Shown: piece by piece, positions 15,048 to 22,953 of the stretch
Position numbering within the stretch: position 1 is the stretch's first letter
How the letters are laid out: each line of letters starts with the position of its first letter
Source of the DNA: Deltaproteobacteria bacterium UBA5754
Lineage (GTDB): Bacteria; Desulfobacterota; Dissulfuribacteria; Dissulfuribacterales; UBA5754
NCBI GenBank assembly: GCA_002419025.1
Contig: DIFG01000044.1
Coordinates: forward strand, 1-29,999
Reading direction: 5' to 3'
DNA: 29,999 nucleotides
The notes under the pieces: model-generated
The model's input: the letters and a program-made list of their open reading frames with translations, nothing else
Told to the model about the DNA's origin: nothing
Databases searched by the model: none
Program-made: the position numbers and the translations under genes

Positions 15048-15207
15048 TCCCGCTCAAAAAACCCGATTCTCTCGGCATTGCATCAATTTTCCAGTCACTG
15101 CAATGTACGCTGCAGGAGAGTATGGCGATTCGCCCTCATTCCTGAAAATTTTGTACCTTCCTGCCTGCCGGCAGGCAGGGCATCTCGGGCTTTTTGAGCG
15201 GGATCAG
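15044..15207. repeat. 164-bp element with 23-bp terminal inverted repeats
   Basis: The left end CTGATCCCGCTCAAAAA... (15044-15066) is complementary to 15185-15207 at 22 of 23 positions. Inside, CAATTTTCCAG (near 15087) pairs with CTGAAAATTTTG (near 15142), so the whole element is one long imperfect hairpin. A second palindrome (15160-15179) interrupts it off-centre. The lon stop codon (15045-15047) lies inside the left end. The first 65 bases resemble 29728-29790. It has no coding capacity and is either a MITE-like/REP-like mobile element or a 3' hairpin of the lon gene. 15208-15346 holds no gene. Confidence 0.7.
15160..15179. repeat. Perfect 20-bp palindrome CCTGCCTGCCGGCAGGCAGG
   Basis: This is a perfect palindrome nested in the 164-bp hairpin element. 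Relatives occur at 51-70 (imperfect) and as stem arms at 29912-29921/29932-29941. Here and at the right edge, the sequence next to it contains GTACC. Confidence 0.8.
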
Positions 15208-15346
15208 ATTTTGAGGAAACACCTGCTTGGGTCTCACGTACGGACTCCGACCCGAGACCCCGCAGATCCCCGGCGCTAAGGGATTCCATGCCCTTGGGGC
15301 AGGTGGCGAAAAAGGACCGGCGGAATGTCACGAATCAGCCGATTGG

Positions 15347-16447
15347 TCAGCCGAGGCTTCCCACGGCAAGCCCCCGGACCTTTTTCCTCATGGCCTCGCT
15401 CTCCTGAATGACAAGGGCCGAATCCCCGCCGGCAAGATTCACCAAGGCCGGATAGCCCGCCTCAACGGCCTGGGCGAGGGGCGCGAGAAACGTATCCTCG
15501 ACCCCGAGGGAAAGGAGCCGTTGGACGAGCTCCCTGCCCCGAAGGGCCGCACCCGGGGGCGCGAGGGAGGCGATCGCCCCGGCCCCCCGCAGTACGGCGA
15601 GACGCGAAAAGGCCCCGATTATGGCCGTGTGCGGGCAGATACAGGCCCACCCTGCGGCCTTCAGTGCGTAGGCGTTTCCGTTGAAGGAGATGGCCGCTCC
15701 CCCCCCCTCTCTGACAAGGGTGAGGGCCTGGACGTCCGTGATGCTGTCTCCGACGTAAAGACAGTCCGAAATCCGGGCTGAGGACCTCGATAGGGCCTTT
15801 TCCACGGAACGCGCCTTTTCCGCACCCCCTACCGGGTTCACGTCGCGAAATATACGGCCTATCTTCATCTCCGGAATGATCTGCCAGAATATCTTGTCAA
15901 GCCTTTCGAGAACCTCTCGCTCGGGACAGGAGAGGTCCTCCCGGCCTCCTGCCGATTCCGGCCAGGACAGGAGGGGCTGGGAGGCGATCTCGAGGGCCAG
16001 GGCACGCAGCGCCCTTTCCTCCTCCTCCGGAAGGATGTAGCCGTCGAGCTCGAGATCCGTACAGAAGACCTGGTCAGGAGGAAACCCCGTGACCGCGCAC
16101 AGGGCGTGGAGATAGGGCCGGTAACTCGTGCTGATGATAAAGGCGGGAAGGAGCCTGGAAAGCAGGGAGAGGAGGTCTCGGGCGCCGGGAAGGAGCAGGA
16201 GGGTCTTTTTCGAGAAGGACTCCATCTCTGAGTCAGTGACGCCGAAGGACTTCAAAAAAGGGAGGATGAGCCTTAATGTGTCTCCGGCCTTGTAGCCCGG
16301 GCGCCGCTCGACGTCTGCGAGAAAGTCGTCATACTTGCTGACGCGGGCAAAAAACGCCCCACCGTTCGGGATGAATGCCTCGCAGAGCTCAAAGGCGTTG
16401 TCGTTTTGGGTGATGGGGCCTTCGCAGTCAATGGCGAGAATGGGCAT
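15347..16447 (-). CDS. HAD-superfamily protein, COG4030/EhaR-like
   Basis: The 366-residue product has the HAD phosphatase motifs in order: motif I AIDCEGPIT (D7 and, unusually, E9 where most have Asp), motif II FIISTSYRP (S106/T107), a lysine in NPVGGAEKARSV (K211) and motif IV YVGDSITDVQAL (D234, D238). The DCEGPI form is what I associate with COG4030, proteins first named from archaeal energy-converting hydrogenase A subunit R. There is no hydrogenase gene nearby, so a hydrogenase role is not supported here. A phosphatase or phosphotransferase activity is the fair prediction; the substrate is unknown. The ATG at 16447 has AGGA six bases upstream. It converges with the lon-like gene across the repeat region. 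Confidence 0.72.
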   Translation of the reverse strand: MPILAIDCEGPITQNDNAFELCEAFIPNGGAFFARVSKYDDFLADVERRPGYKAGDTLRLILPFLKSFGVTDSEMESFSKKTLLLLPGARDLLSLLSRLLPAFIISTSYRPYLHALCAVTGFPPDQVFCTDLELDGYILPEEEERALRALALEIASQPLLSWPESAGGREDLSCPEREVLERLDKIFWQIIPEMKIGRIFRDVNPVGGAEKARSVEKALSRSSARISDCLYVGDSITDVQALTLVREGGGAAISFNGNAYALKAAGWACICPHTAIIGAFSRLAVLRGAGAIASLAPPGAALRGRELVQRLLSLGVEDTFLAPLAQAVEAGYPALVNLAGGDSALVIQESEAMRKKVRGLAVGSLG

Positions 16448-16460
16448 ATGCAGTCCTATA

Positions 16461-16492
16461 TCAGTTGTCAGTTGTCAGTTATCAGCTATCAG
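16461..16492. repeat. Heptamer tandem repeat (TCAGTTG-like)
   Basis: Four and a half units follow one another: TCAGTTG, TCAGTTG, TCAGTTA, TCAGCTA, TCAG. A second short heptamer run (CTCATCA twice, then CTGACTT) is at 16615-16635. Both are in the intergenic region between the HAD gene and pabB; an inverted repeat TTTATTCC/GGAATAAA (16525-16532/16557-16564) lies between them. Confidence 0.7.
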
Positions 16493-16571
16493 CAAAAACT
16501 CTGTAGTCACATAAGGTTTTGAAATTTATTCCGTTCGGCTGCGTGGTGCATAATTTGGAATAAAAAGGCCG

Positions 16572-16673
16572 GAGAACACCATTCGACCTTTGGCAGGCGA
16601 TGTTACACTCAGTCCTCATCACTCATCACTGACTTGCAGAGAACGCCATTCGACCTTTGGCAGGCGATGTTAC
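16572..16673. repeat. Direct duplication of the pabB start region (35 bp, offset 67)
   Basis: 16572-16606 and 16639-16673 are identical except for one base (GAGAACACCATTCGACC against GAGAACGCCATTCGACC). The offset of 67 is not a multiple of three. The first copy therefore gives only a short ATG reading frame (from 16600, ten codons), and the second leads into the true gene. Confidence 0.85.
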
Positions 16674-18664
16674 CCTATCTGTGCGGAAGACTCTATCCCC
16701 TTGACATCCGCGAGGCCCTCCCGGCCCTCCGTGAGGAGGACGGGTGCGTCCTCCTCGAAACGGCCCTTGCCCGTGGGGAGGATACGAAGTCCTATCTCTT
16801 CACGAGGCCCGAGGCCGTCATCACGGCGCATGGCCCCCAAGACCGGGACGCCTGTTTCCTCGCAGTGAAAAAGGCCCTTGACCAGGGGAAATATCTCGCG
16901 GGCTGGTGGGCGTACGAGTGGGGGTACTGCCTGGAGCCGCGTCTTGCCCCGCTCCTTGCGCGGAAACATCCCGCACCCCCCCTCGTCTGGCTCGGGGTGT
17001 ATGACAGGCCGAGGATCTGGGAGCATGGAGTTTCTCCCCAGGGCGTCCACCCCTTTCACGCCTTTGCCCCCTTTGAGATACGGGACCCGGATCTCGACGT
17101 GGACTGGGCCGATTACGCCCATGCAGTCACAAGGATCCGGGACCTCATCGGCTCGGGCGAGACCTACCAGGTGAACTACACGACCCGGCTCCGGTTCGGC
17201 TTTTTGGGGGATCCCGTGGATCTCTATCTCTCCTTGAGGGCCGGACAGGCCGTTCCCTACGCGGCCTTCGTGAGGACCGGGAGGCTTTCCGTCCTCTCCT
17301 TTTCCCCTGAACTCTTCTTTCGTCTCGATGGGACGCGCATCCGGTCCCGGCCCATGAAGGGGACCATCCGAAGGGGGAAAACGGACGATGAAGATGCGCG
17401 TCTTGCCCAGGCCCTCGCCTCCGACCCCAAGAACCGGGCCGAAAACGTCATGATCGTGGACCTCATCCGAAACGACATCGGTCGTCTCGCCCAGACCGGA
17501 ACCGTCACTGTGGACGAACTCTTCGCGGTCGAGAGGTACCAGGGCCTTTTCCAGATGACATCCACGGTCTCGGGTGAGATCAGGCCGAATCTCACCCACC
17601 GCGAGGTAATGACGGCCCTTTTTCCCTGCGGGTCTGTCACCGGCGCCCCAAAGATCCGCACCATGGAGATCATTGCAGGGCTCGAGAACTCGCCCCGGGG
17701 GATCTATACCGGGGCCATAGGCTTTCTCTCTCCGGCCGGACATGCAGTCCTGAACGTGGCCATCCGCACGGTGATCCTTGACGGGGAAACAGGGGAGATG
17801 GGCCTGGGAAGCGGGATCGTCATCGACTCGGACCCAGTCTCTGAGTACGAAGAGTGCCTTTTAAAAGGCAGATTTCTCACGAATGCCCAGGGAAATCTCC
17901 AGAAAAGGCCCAAAACTTCCCAAAAGGCAGGTGGTTTTTCCCTCATTGAGACCATGCGATGGGATCTGGGCATGGGCTTCCATCTCCTGGATCGCCACCT
18001 CGCACGCATGGCCCGTTCCGCACAATATTTCGGCATCCCCTGGGACCAGGTGTCGGCAAGCAATGCCCTCAGAACATGGGAAAAGGACCTTACGGCTGAA
18101 AAAAAAGCCCACCGGGTCCGGCTCCTTCTCCATCAAGACGGGAGGATCGAGCCCTCTTCATCGCCGCTCGAAACGATCCCGGAGCCCGTCCTCTTTGACA
18201 TATCCAATGCTCGGACAGACCCCGAAAATCCCTTTCTCCGGCACAAGACGACCCAGAGGGGGCTCTATGACCGGGAGCTTGGAAAGGCCCGGGCGCGCGG
18301 GCTCTTTGACCGGGTCTTTGTGAACACGCGGGGTGAGATCACGGAGGGCTGCATCACGAACGTCTTTCTCAGGCGGGACGGGATCCTCGTGACACCGGCC
18401 CTCTCATGCGGGCTCCTTCCGGGGACCCTGCGGGAGGAGCTCCTCGAGCAAGGGGATGCGGTGGAAGGAATCCTACGCATGGAGGACCTCCTCGGGACGG
18501 AGGAGATCTACCTGGGAAACTCGGTGAGGGGGCTCCTTCGCGCCTATATGAGTTCGATGAACTCGCCAGGCGAGAGCGGGACCACTTCCACGTCGAGTTT
18601 GAGGGTGTTTACCTCACGCATGAAGGCATCCACTGTCCCAGTCAAGGCCGGGAAGGTCCCGTAG
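16667..18664 (+). CDS. pabBC: PabB-PabC fusion: aminodeoxychorismate synthase I / aminodeoxychorismate lyase
   Basis: One chain should make 4-amino-4-deoxychorismate from chorismate and ammonia, then release pyruvate to give p-aminobenzoate for folate. The N-terminal two thirds is a chorismate-binding enzyme: SGETYQVNYT, SFSPELFFRL, RPMKGTIRRG (the Lys of the P-x-K-G-T motif marks PabB rather than TrpE), AENVMIVDLIRNDIGR, CGSVTGAPKIRTMEII and GSGIVIDSDP. The last third is a class IV PLP lyase: FSLIETMRW, the likely PLP lysine in RHKTTQRG, ITEGCITNVFLR and GLLPGTLREEL. The start is uncertain: ATG 16667 is used, while TTG 16634 would add 11 residues, and neither has a good ribosome-binding site. 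The last about 40 codons overlap the convergent UPF0173 gene and do not look like lyase sequence. A glutaminase partner (PabA) is not in the window. Confidence 0.9.
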   Translation: MLPYLCGRLYPLDIREALPALREEDGCVLLETALARGEDTKSYLFTRPEAVITAHGPQDRDACFLAVKKALDQGKYLAGWWAYEWGYCLEPRLAPLLARKHPAPPLVWLGVYDRPRIWEHGVSPQGVHPFHAFAPFEIRDPDLDVDWADYAHAVTRIRDLIGSGETYQVNYTTRLRFGFLGDPVDLYLSLRAGQAVPYAAFVRTGRLSVLSFSPELFFRLDGTRIRSRPMKGTIRRGKTDDEDARLAQALASDPKNRAENVMIVDLIRNDIGRLAQTGTVTVDELFAVERYQGLFQMTSTVSGEIRPNLTHREVMTALFPCGSVTGAPKIRTMEIIAGLENSPRGIYTGAIGFLSPAGHAVLNVAIRTVILDGETGEMGLGSGIVIDSDPVSEYEECLLKGRFLTNAQGNLQKRPKTSQKAGGFSLIETMRWDLGMGFHLLDRHLARMARSAQYFGIPWDQVSASNALRTWEKDLTAEKKAHRVRLLLHQDGRIEPSSSPLETIPEPVLFDISNARTDPENPFLRHKTTQRGLYDRELGKARARGLFDRVFVNTRGEITEGCITNVFLRRDGILVTPALSCGLLPGTLREELLEQGDAVEGILRMEDLLGTEEIYLGNSVRGLLRAYMSSMNSPGESGTTSTSSLRVFTSRMKASTVPVKAGKVP

Positions 18665-19251
18665 TGCATGGGGATGACCATCTCGGGCATGAGGAGCCTC
18701 ACTGCATGTGCAGCCTCCCTCGGTCCCATGACATAGTGGCTGCCGATGGGAAGCATGACCACACGCGGTCGGTAGAGCTCCCCTATGAGGGCCATGTCCC
18801 CGAAAAGGGCCGTGTCACCCGCATGGTACACCGAAAGACCCTCGGCCAGGCCCACTATGAACCCGGCGGCCTCTCCCCCGTACAAGAAGAGGTTTCCTTC
18901 CTGGATGGAGGAACTGTGGATGGCCGGGACCATGGTGATGGAGACCCCCTTGGTCACATAGGTCCCGCCGATGTTCATGCCCGTAACGTTTGGGAGTCCC
19001 CGGGACAGAAGATACTGCTGGATCTCATGGATCGCGACGATCTCAGTGGATGGCGACCTGCCGATGGTTATGCAGTTACCGAGATGATCTCCATGGGCAT
19101 GGGTGACTAGGACAAGGTCGGCCTTTATGTTTTTAGCCCCTTCCGGGGCCTGGGGATTCTCCATCCACGGATCGATGAGTACGGAGACCCCCTGCCCAGT
19201 CCTGATTCCAAAGGCGGAATGGCCGTAAAAGGTCACGGTTGCAGCAGGCAT
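18544..19251 (-). CDS. UPF0173-type metallo-beta-lactamase-fold hydrolase
   Basis: The 235-residue product is a full-length UPF0173 (YtkL-like) metal-dependent hydrolase. It has FYGHSAF near the N terminus, the metal motif THAHGDHLGN (H51, H53, D55, H56), VPAIHSSS, a YHAGDT metal-bridging aspartate motif, and VIPMHYGTFP near the end. These bind two metal ions in the MBL fold; the substrate of the family is not established. The ATG at 19251 has GGAGGA seven to eight bases upstream. It overlaps the upstream HD gene by 19 bases, so the two are co-translated. Its 3' end overlaps 121 bases of the convergent pabBC reading frame. Confidence 0.88.
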   Translation of the reverse strand: MPAATVTFYGHSAFGIRTGQGVSVLIDPWMENPQAPEGAKNIKADLVLVTHAHGDHLGNCITIGRSPSTEIVAIHEIQQYLLSRGLPNVTGMNIGGTYVTKGVSITMVPAIHSSSIQEGNLFLYGGEAAGFIVGLAEGLSVYHAGDTALFGDMALIGELYRPRVVMLPIGSHYVMGPREAAHAVRLLMPEMVIPMHYGTFPALTGTVDAFMREVNTLKLDVEVVPLSPGEFIELI

Positions 19252-19859
19252 GTGTCTTCCTCCAAAAAGATGTGGGGTTCAAACCGGTTGAGCCGGTTGA
19301 GACAGGACGGGTCCTGTCTGAGGCGCTGAAATATGTGGGCCTCCTGCCGGAGGGCCTGGGCCCGTAGTAGCTGGATCCTTCTCCGTTTCTCTGCTGTTAT
19401 GCCGTAGCGATCCACAAGGTCGTCGAATCGATCTTCCAGATCCACAACCTCCGTATGCCGGACCCTCTTGTCCGCATAGTTTACGAGGACGACCTCCGTG
19501 ATGCGGGAAAAATCGTCATCCTCCCGCCCAAGGTGCACGTGTCTCCTGACGATCTCCCCGATCTCGGGAAAACCCAAGGATGAGACGATCTCGGCACCTT
19601 CAGCCGCGTGATCCCCTCCTCTTTCGATGGAGATCATCTTGGCGATGTCGTGGAGCAAGGCCCCGGCCTCGGCCAGAGCGAGATCGAGACAGAGCCCGGA
19701 CCTGGCAAGGAGCCCGCCCAAGGTGACGGTGACCTGGGCGACCCTCTGGGAGTGGGCGACGATGTGGGAAGGAACATCGTAACGGCAAAGGATCTCGAGA
19801 CAGGTCTCCCTGTCCGGAGAGGATCGCTGGAGGGAGACCGGGGGGAAATAGTGGGACAT
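19233..19859 (-). CDS. HD-domain phosphohydrolase-like protein
   Basis: The 208-residue product has an HD domain: H36 in VAHSQRVAQ, the paired H70-D71 in ALLHDIAKM, and D130 in VNYADKRV. The histidines at 84 (GGDHAAEGAE) and 107/109 (RRHVHLG) fit the extended HD set that can bind two metals. Such proteins hydrolyse nucleotides or other phosphate esters; the specific substrate is unknown. Sequence after about residue 145 is Arg/Leu-rich and helical. The ATG at 19859 lacks a clear ribosome-binding site. The gene overlaps the UPF0173 hydrolase by 19 bases and is divergent from the dnaA-like gene. Confidence 0.82.
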   Translation of the reverse strand: MSHYFPPVSLQRSSPDRETCLEILCRYDVPSHIVAHSQRVAQVTVTLGGLLARSGLCLDLALAEAGALLHDIAKMISIERGGDHAAEGAEIVSSLGFPEIGEIVRRHVHLGREDDDFSRITEVVLVNYADKRVRHTEVVDLEDRFDDLVDRYGITAEKRRRIQLLRAQALRQEAHIFQRLRQDPSCLNRLNRFEPHIFLEEDTCLLQP

Positions 19860-20239
19860 GGAGAAAAATTAACTTCGGCCGGGCATGAAATCAAGGAAGT
19901 GTTACAAAAAGGCGGCAAAGCGAGAAAATGAAAGAAAACAGTAAATCACAAGAGCTTGAACGAAGTGTTGAAAACTTGGGCATGCAATCCAATTTATTGA
20001 AATAAAACAATATATCTTGATGAAAAAACGCCTTTCGTTGTCTAAAGTTATGAATTTTTCAGTGGATCTTCCTGTATTTTCGTGATGATAGGAACTGTTT
20101 ATAACCCTTTTTCCGATACCCGCCTAATCGAGTCTCATCTCCTTTGACAGGTAAAACGGAGAAAAGTAAGACTTCCGGGCAGGGAACAGGAGCGGGTTTT
20201 TCGAATTTTCACCCGGCAATCCCCGGAGGAAGGACAGAT
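19860..20239. other. AT-rich divergent region upstream of the dnaA-like gene
   Basis: This region is A/T-rich, mostly in its left 280 bases, and separates the leftward HD gene from the rightward dnaA-like gene. I looked for DnaA boxes (TTATCCACA and its complement) and found no perfect copy; CAGTGGATCT and TTTATAACCC are only partial. There is no clear promoter and no iteron. It could hold regulatory sites, but I do not call an origin. Confidence 0.45.
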
Positions 20240-21577
20240 ATGCGAACAGCTTGGGAGAGGCTGAAAGATATTCTGCGTTCAAGATTGGCCGAAAGCAGCT
20301 TTCGTATCTGGATCGAACCCCTTGAATATTCGGGGCAGGAAGGGGATGTCCTCGTCCTTTCCTGCCCGAACGCCTTTTTCGCCTCTTGCGTCCAGGAAAG
20401 TTACCTCTCTCTCCTCGCGGATGAGGTTGGAGCGGGCAAGGCGGTCTCCCGCATCAGATTGGTCCCCAAAACCGGTGCCGAAGGTCCTGTCCGGACCCAG
20501 ATCCATCTTCCGCGGTTTTCCCCCGGGGAGGTTGCGAGACCCCCTTTCATGAAAAACTACGTATTTGATGAGTTCGTCGTCGGGCAGTCCAACAGGCATG
20601 CCTATGAGGTCTGCCGGGCCACTGCATATGACAAGGGGCACGACGGACGAATCGTTTATGTACATGCCAGGCCCGGACTCGGCAAAAGTCATCTCGCCCA
20701 GGCCGTGGGCCATGCCATTTCCGAGGCCCGGCCCTCGACCCGCATCTCGTATCTTTCCGCCAACGACTTCACGCGCCAGGTCGTCACTGCGGTCAGAGGC
20801 GGGGACATGGACGCGGTCTCCCGCCGGTTCAGTGAGGAGTGCGATTGCCTCCTCCTGGAAGAGGTGCATGGTCTCACCGGCAGGGAACGGACCCAGAAGG
20901 AGCTTGCCGGGACCATGGACCGCCTCCTCAGACAGGGAAAGACCATTCTCCTCACCGGGTGCCAGCCACCGAACCAGATCGAGGTATGCAGCGAATTGTG
21001 CTCCAGATTTGCCTCCAGCCTCCTTGTGGCCATCAACCCGCCGGACCGGGATACCCGCCGAAAGATCCTCGTCAGAAAGGCCCGCAACCAGGGGGTCCAT
21101 CTGGAGGAGGCGGTTCTCGATTACCTCGCGGATCATATACAAGGAGACATTAGGCAGATCGAAGGCGCTGTCATCGGCCTCGCATCCCGATCAAGCCTTC
21201 TTCGGCAGGAGATCGATCTTTCGCTCGCCCGCGAGATGGTGGAAAGCATCGTGGGCAAACAGGTGGACATCACCGTGGATGCCATCCAGGAGGTCATCTG
21301 CCGCCATTTCAATGTGGACGCCGAAGCCCTCCGCTCAAAGTCAAGGAAGCGTTCCATCACATGGCCCCGCCACATGGCCATGTATCTGGCCCGGCGCCTT
21401 ACCGACGCCTCCCTCGAGGAGATCGGACGGGTCTTCAACCGGGACCACGCAACCGTCGTCCACTCGGTGAAATACATCGCAAAACACATGGAGACCTCGT
21501 CACGGATCCGGCGGGAGATCGAGTTCGTGTCAGAACGCATTGAGGCGCGGCGCTGGAAAACAAAAACAGAAGGGTGA
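20240..21577 (+). CDS. dnaA: DnaA-family replication initiator (chromosomal DnaA or close paralogue)
   Basis: The 445-residue product has DnaA domain order and length. Domain I (1-60) has WERLKDILRSRLAESSFRIWIEPLE; a short linker leads to FDEFVVGQSNRHAYE. The AAA+ domain has P-loop ARPGLGKSH (143-151; usual GGVGLGKTH), Walker B CDCLLLEEVHGL (201-212; usual LLIDDIQFL, so both acidic residues are Glu), SRFASSLLVAINPPDRDTR with the box VII arginine, and GDIRQIEGA sensor II. Domain IV (345-410) has the DNA-binding helix-turn-helix and RDHATVVHS signature. The ATG at 20240 has AAGGA five bases upstream; an upstream TTG (20144) would add a non-conserved tail. The stop overlaps the next gene's start. 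No dnaN, recF or gyrB is adjacent, so it could be a paralogue. Confidence 0.85.
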   Translation: MRTAWERLKDILRSRLAESSFRIWIEPLEYSGQEGDVLVLSCPNAFFASCVQESYLSLLADEVGAGKAVSRIRLVPKTGAEGPVRTQIHLPRFSPGEVARPPFMKNYVFDEFVVGQSNRHAYEVCRATAYDKGHDGRIVYVHARPGLGKSHLAQAVGHAISEARPSTRISYLSANDFTRQVVTAVRGGDMDAVSRRFSEECDCLLLEEVHGLTGRERTQKELAGTMDRLLRQGKTILLTGCQPPNQIEVCSELCSRFASSLLVAINPPDRDTRRKILVRKARNQGVHLEEAVLDYLADHIQGDIRQIEGAVIGLASRSSLLRQEIDLSLAREMVESIVGKQVDITVDAIQEVICRHFNVDAEALRSKSRKRSITWPRHMAMYLARRLTDASLEEIGRVFNRDHATVVHSVKYIAKHMETSSRIRREIEFVSERIEARRWKTKTEG

Positions 21578-22953
21578 TGAGAAGGGGGCTTATAAAGGCC
21601 TTTCAGGAGGCGATAGGACGGGAAAACGTCTTGACATCTCCTGCAGACCGGGAATGTTATTCCTATGACGCGAGCGGATTGGCCTCCATGCCCGATATGG
21701 TGGTCCTGCCGCAGGGCCCTGAGGCGGTCTCGAAGGTCCTTGTCATGGCCTCGGATGCCCGCATCCCCATCGTCCCCCGAGGGGCCGGCTCCGGCACCGC
21801 AGGGGGCTCCGTCCCTGCATTAGGCGGCATCGTGGTCTCCCTTGCCCGCATGAACCGGATCCTCTCCATCCGCCCCGACGACCTGACGGTCGATGTGGAA
21901 CCAGGGGCCATTACCGGAGATATCCAGAAGGCAGTGGAAGAAAAGGGCCTTTTCTATCCTCCAGACCCGGCAAGCCTCGCCTTCTGCACCATCGGGGGCA
22001 ACGTCTCCACCGGGGCCGGAGGGCCACGTGCCGTAAAATACGGGGTCACTAAGGACTACGTCGTTTCCCTGGAAGTGGGGCTCGCCGGAGGCGATATCAT
22101 CCGGACAGGGACAAAGACCGCAAAGAACGCAGTGGGATACGACCTCACCCGCCTCATGACAGGCTCGGAAGGGACCCTCGGAATCGTGACCGGCATCACC
22201 CTCAAACTGCTCCCCCTTCCAGAGGAGACAGGTACGGCCATAGCGATCTTTTCCGACCCCCGTTCAGCCGTCCGGTCCGTGACCGCCCTCTTTGAGGCCG
22301 GTCTTCTCCCGCGGTGCGCGGAATTCCTCGATGCCCGATGCATCCATCTCGTCCGTGACCTTTTGCCACCCATGCCTGACGCCACTTCCCGCGCCCTCCT
22401 CCTCATGGAGGTGGACGGCGACGCGGCTTCGGTCAAGCGGGAACTCTCTGGCATGCAGGAGATCCTGCGCCCTGCAGGCGCAGTAGCCTTTCACCTGGCT
22501 GTATCCAAAGAGGAGGCCACGGCATTCTGGCGCGCGCGCCGGGGGCTCTCCCCGGCCATGAAAAGATTGGGGCTCACAGGCAAGGTGAGCGAGGATATCT
22601 GCGTACCACGCCATGCCCTCCCGGACATGCTCGACGCCATAGAACAGATCGACTCCAGCGCCACAGGCACTATCGTCACCTTCGGACATGCCGGAGACGG
22701 CAACCTACACGTGAATATCCTCTTCGATGCGGAGAACGAAAACGCCAAGGCTGAGACGGGACGCACGGCAGAGGAGATCCTGGATGCGGCCGTGCGCCTC
22801 GGCGGAACCATCTCCGGCGAACACGGGGTGGGCCTTTCAAAAAGACCTTACGTGGAAAAGGAGCTTGGCCCGGAAACCCTTGGCATCATGAAAGGGATCA
22901 AGGCGGCCTTTGATCCCTGGGGGATCATGAACCCCGGAAAGGTCTTTCCGTGA
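21577..22953 (+). CDS. glcD: FAD-linked oxidase, GlcD/D-lactate dehydrogenase type
   Basis: The 458-residue product is a full-length FAD_binding_4 plus FAD-oxidase C protein. It has PRGAGSGTAGGSVP (FAD pyrophosphate loop), GNVSTGAGGPRAVKYG, TKNAVGYDLTRLMTGSEGTLGI-like sequence, FGHAGDGNLHVN and GGTISGEHGVGLSKRPY near the C terminus. The family oxidises glycolate, D-lactate or other 2-hydroxy acids and passes electrons to a GlcF-type iron-sulfur partner or to an electron-transfer flavoprotein. No GlcF gene is next to it, so the acceptor is unclear. ATG 21577 shares one base with the dnaA stop; the GTG at 21574 just before it is an alternative start. Its stop overlaps the ispD start, making a tightly coupled three-gene unit. 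Confidence 0.87.
   Translation: MRRGLIKAFQEAIGRENVLTSPADRECYSYDASGLASMPDMVVLPQGPEAVSKVLVMASDARIPIVPRGAGSGTAGGSVPALGGIVVSLARMNRILSIRPDDLTVDVEPGAITGDIQKAVEEKGLFYPPDPASLAFCTIGGNVSTGAGGPRAVKYGVTKDYVVSLEVGLAGGDIIRTGTKTAKNAVGYDLTRLMTGSEGTLGIVTGITLKLLPLPEETGTAIAIFSDPRSAVRSVTALFEAGLLPRCAEFLDARCIHLVRDLLPPMPDATSRALLLMEVDGDAASVKRELSGMQEILRPAGAVAFHLAVSKEEATAFWRARRGLSPAMKRLGLTGKVSEDICVPRHALPDMLDAIEQIDSSATGTIVTFGHAGDGNLHVNILFDAENENAKAETGRTAEEILDAAVRLGGTISGEHGVGLSKRPYVEKELGPETLGIMKGIKAAFDPWGIMNPGKVFP

Noticed and set aside
15228..15260. GGTCTC/GAGACC inverted repeat as a terminator
   Set aside because: The loop is long (about 17 bases), no T-run follows on either strand, and it is not next to a stop codon.
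16670..17743. Minus-strand open frame of 357 codons opposite pabB
   Set aside because: It is antisense to a clearly conserved enzyme and has no family signature.
19860..20239. Possible replication origin upstream of the dnaA-like gene
   Set aside because: It is AT-rich, but there is no perfect DnaA box, no box cluster and no dnaN or gyrB context.
20279..21142. Minus-strand open frame of 287 codons opposite the dnaA-like gene
   Set aside because: It is antisense to conserved AAA+ motifs and has no domain or ribosome-binding site.
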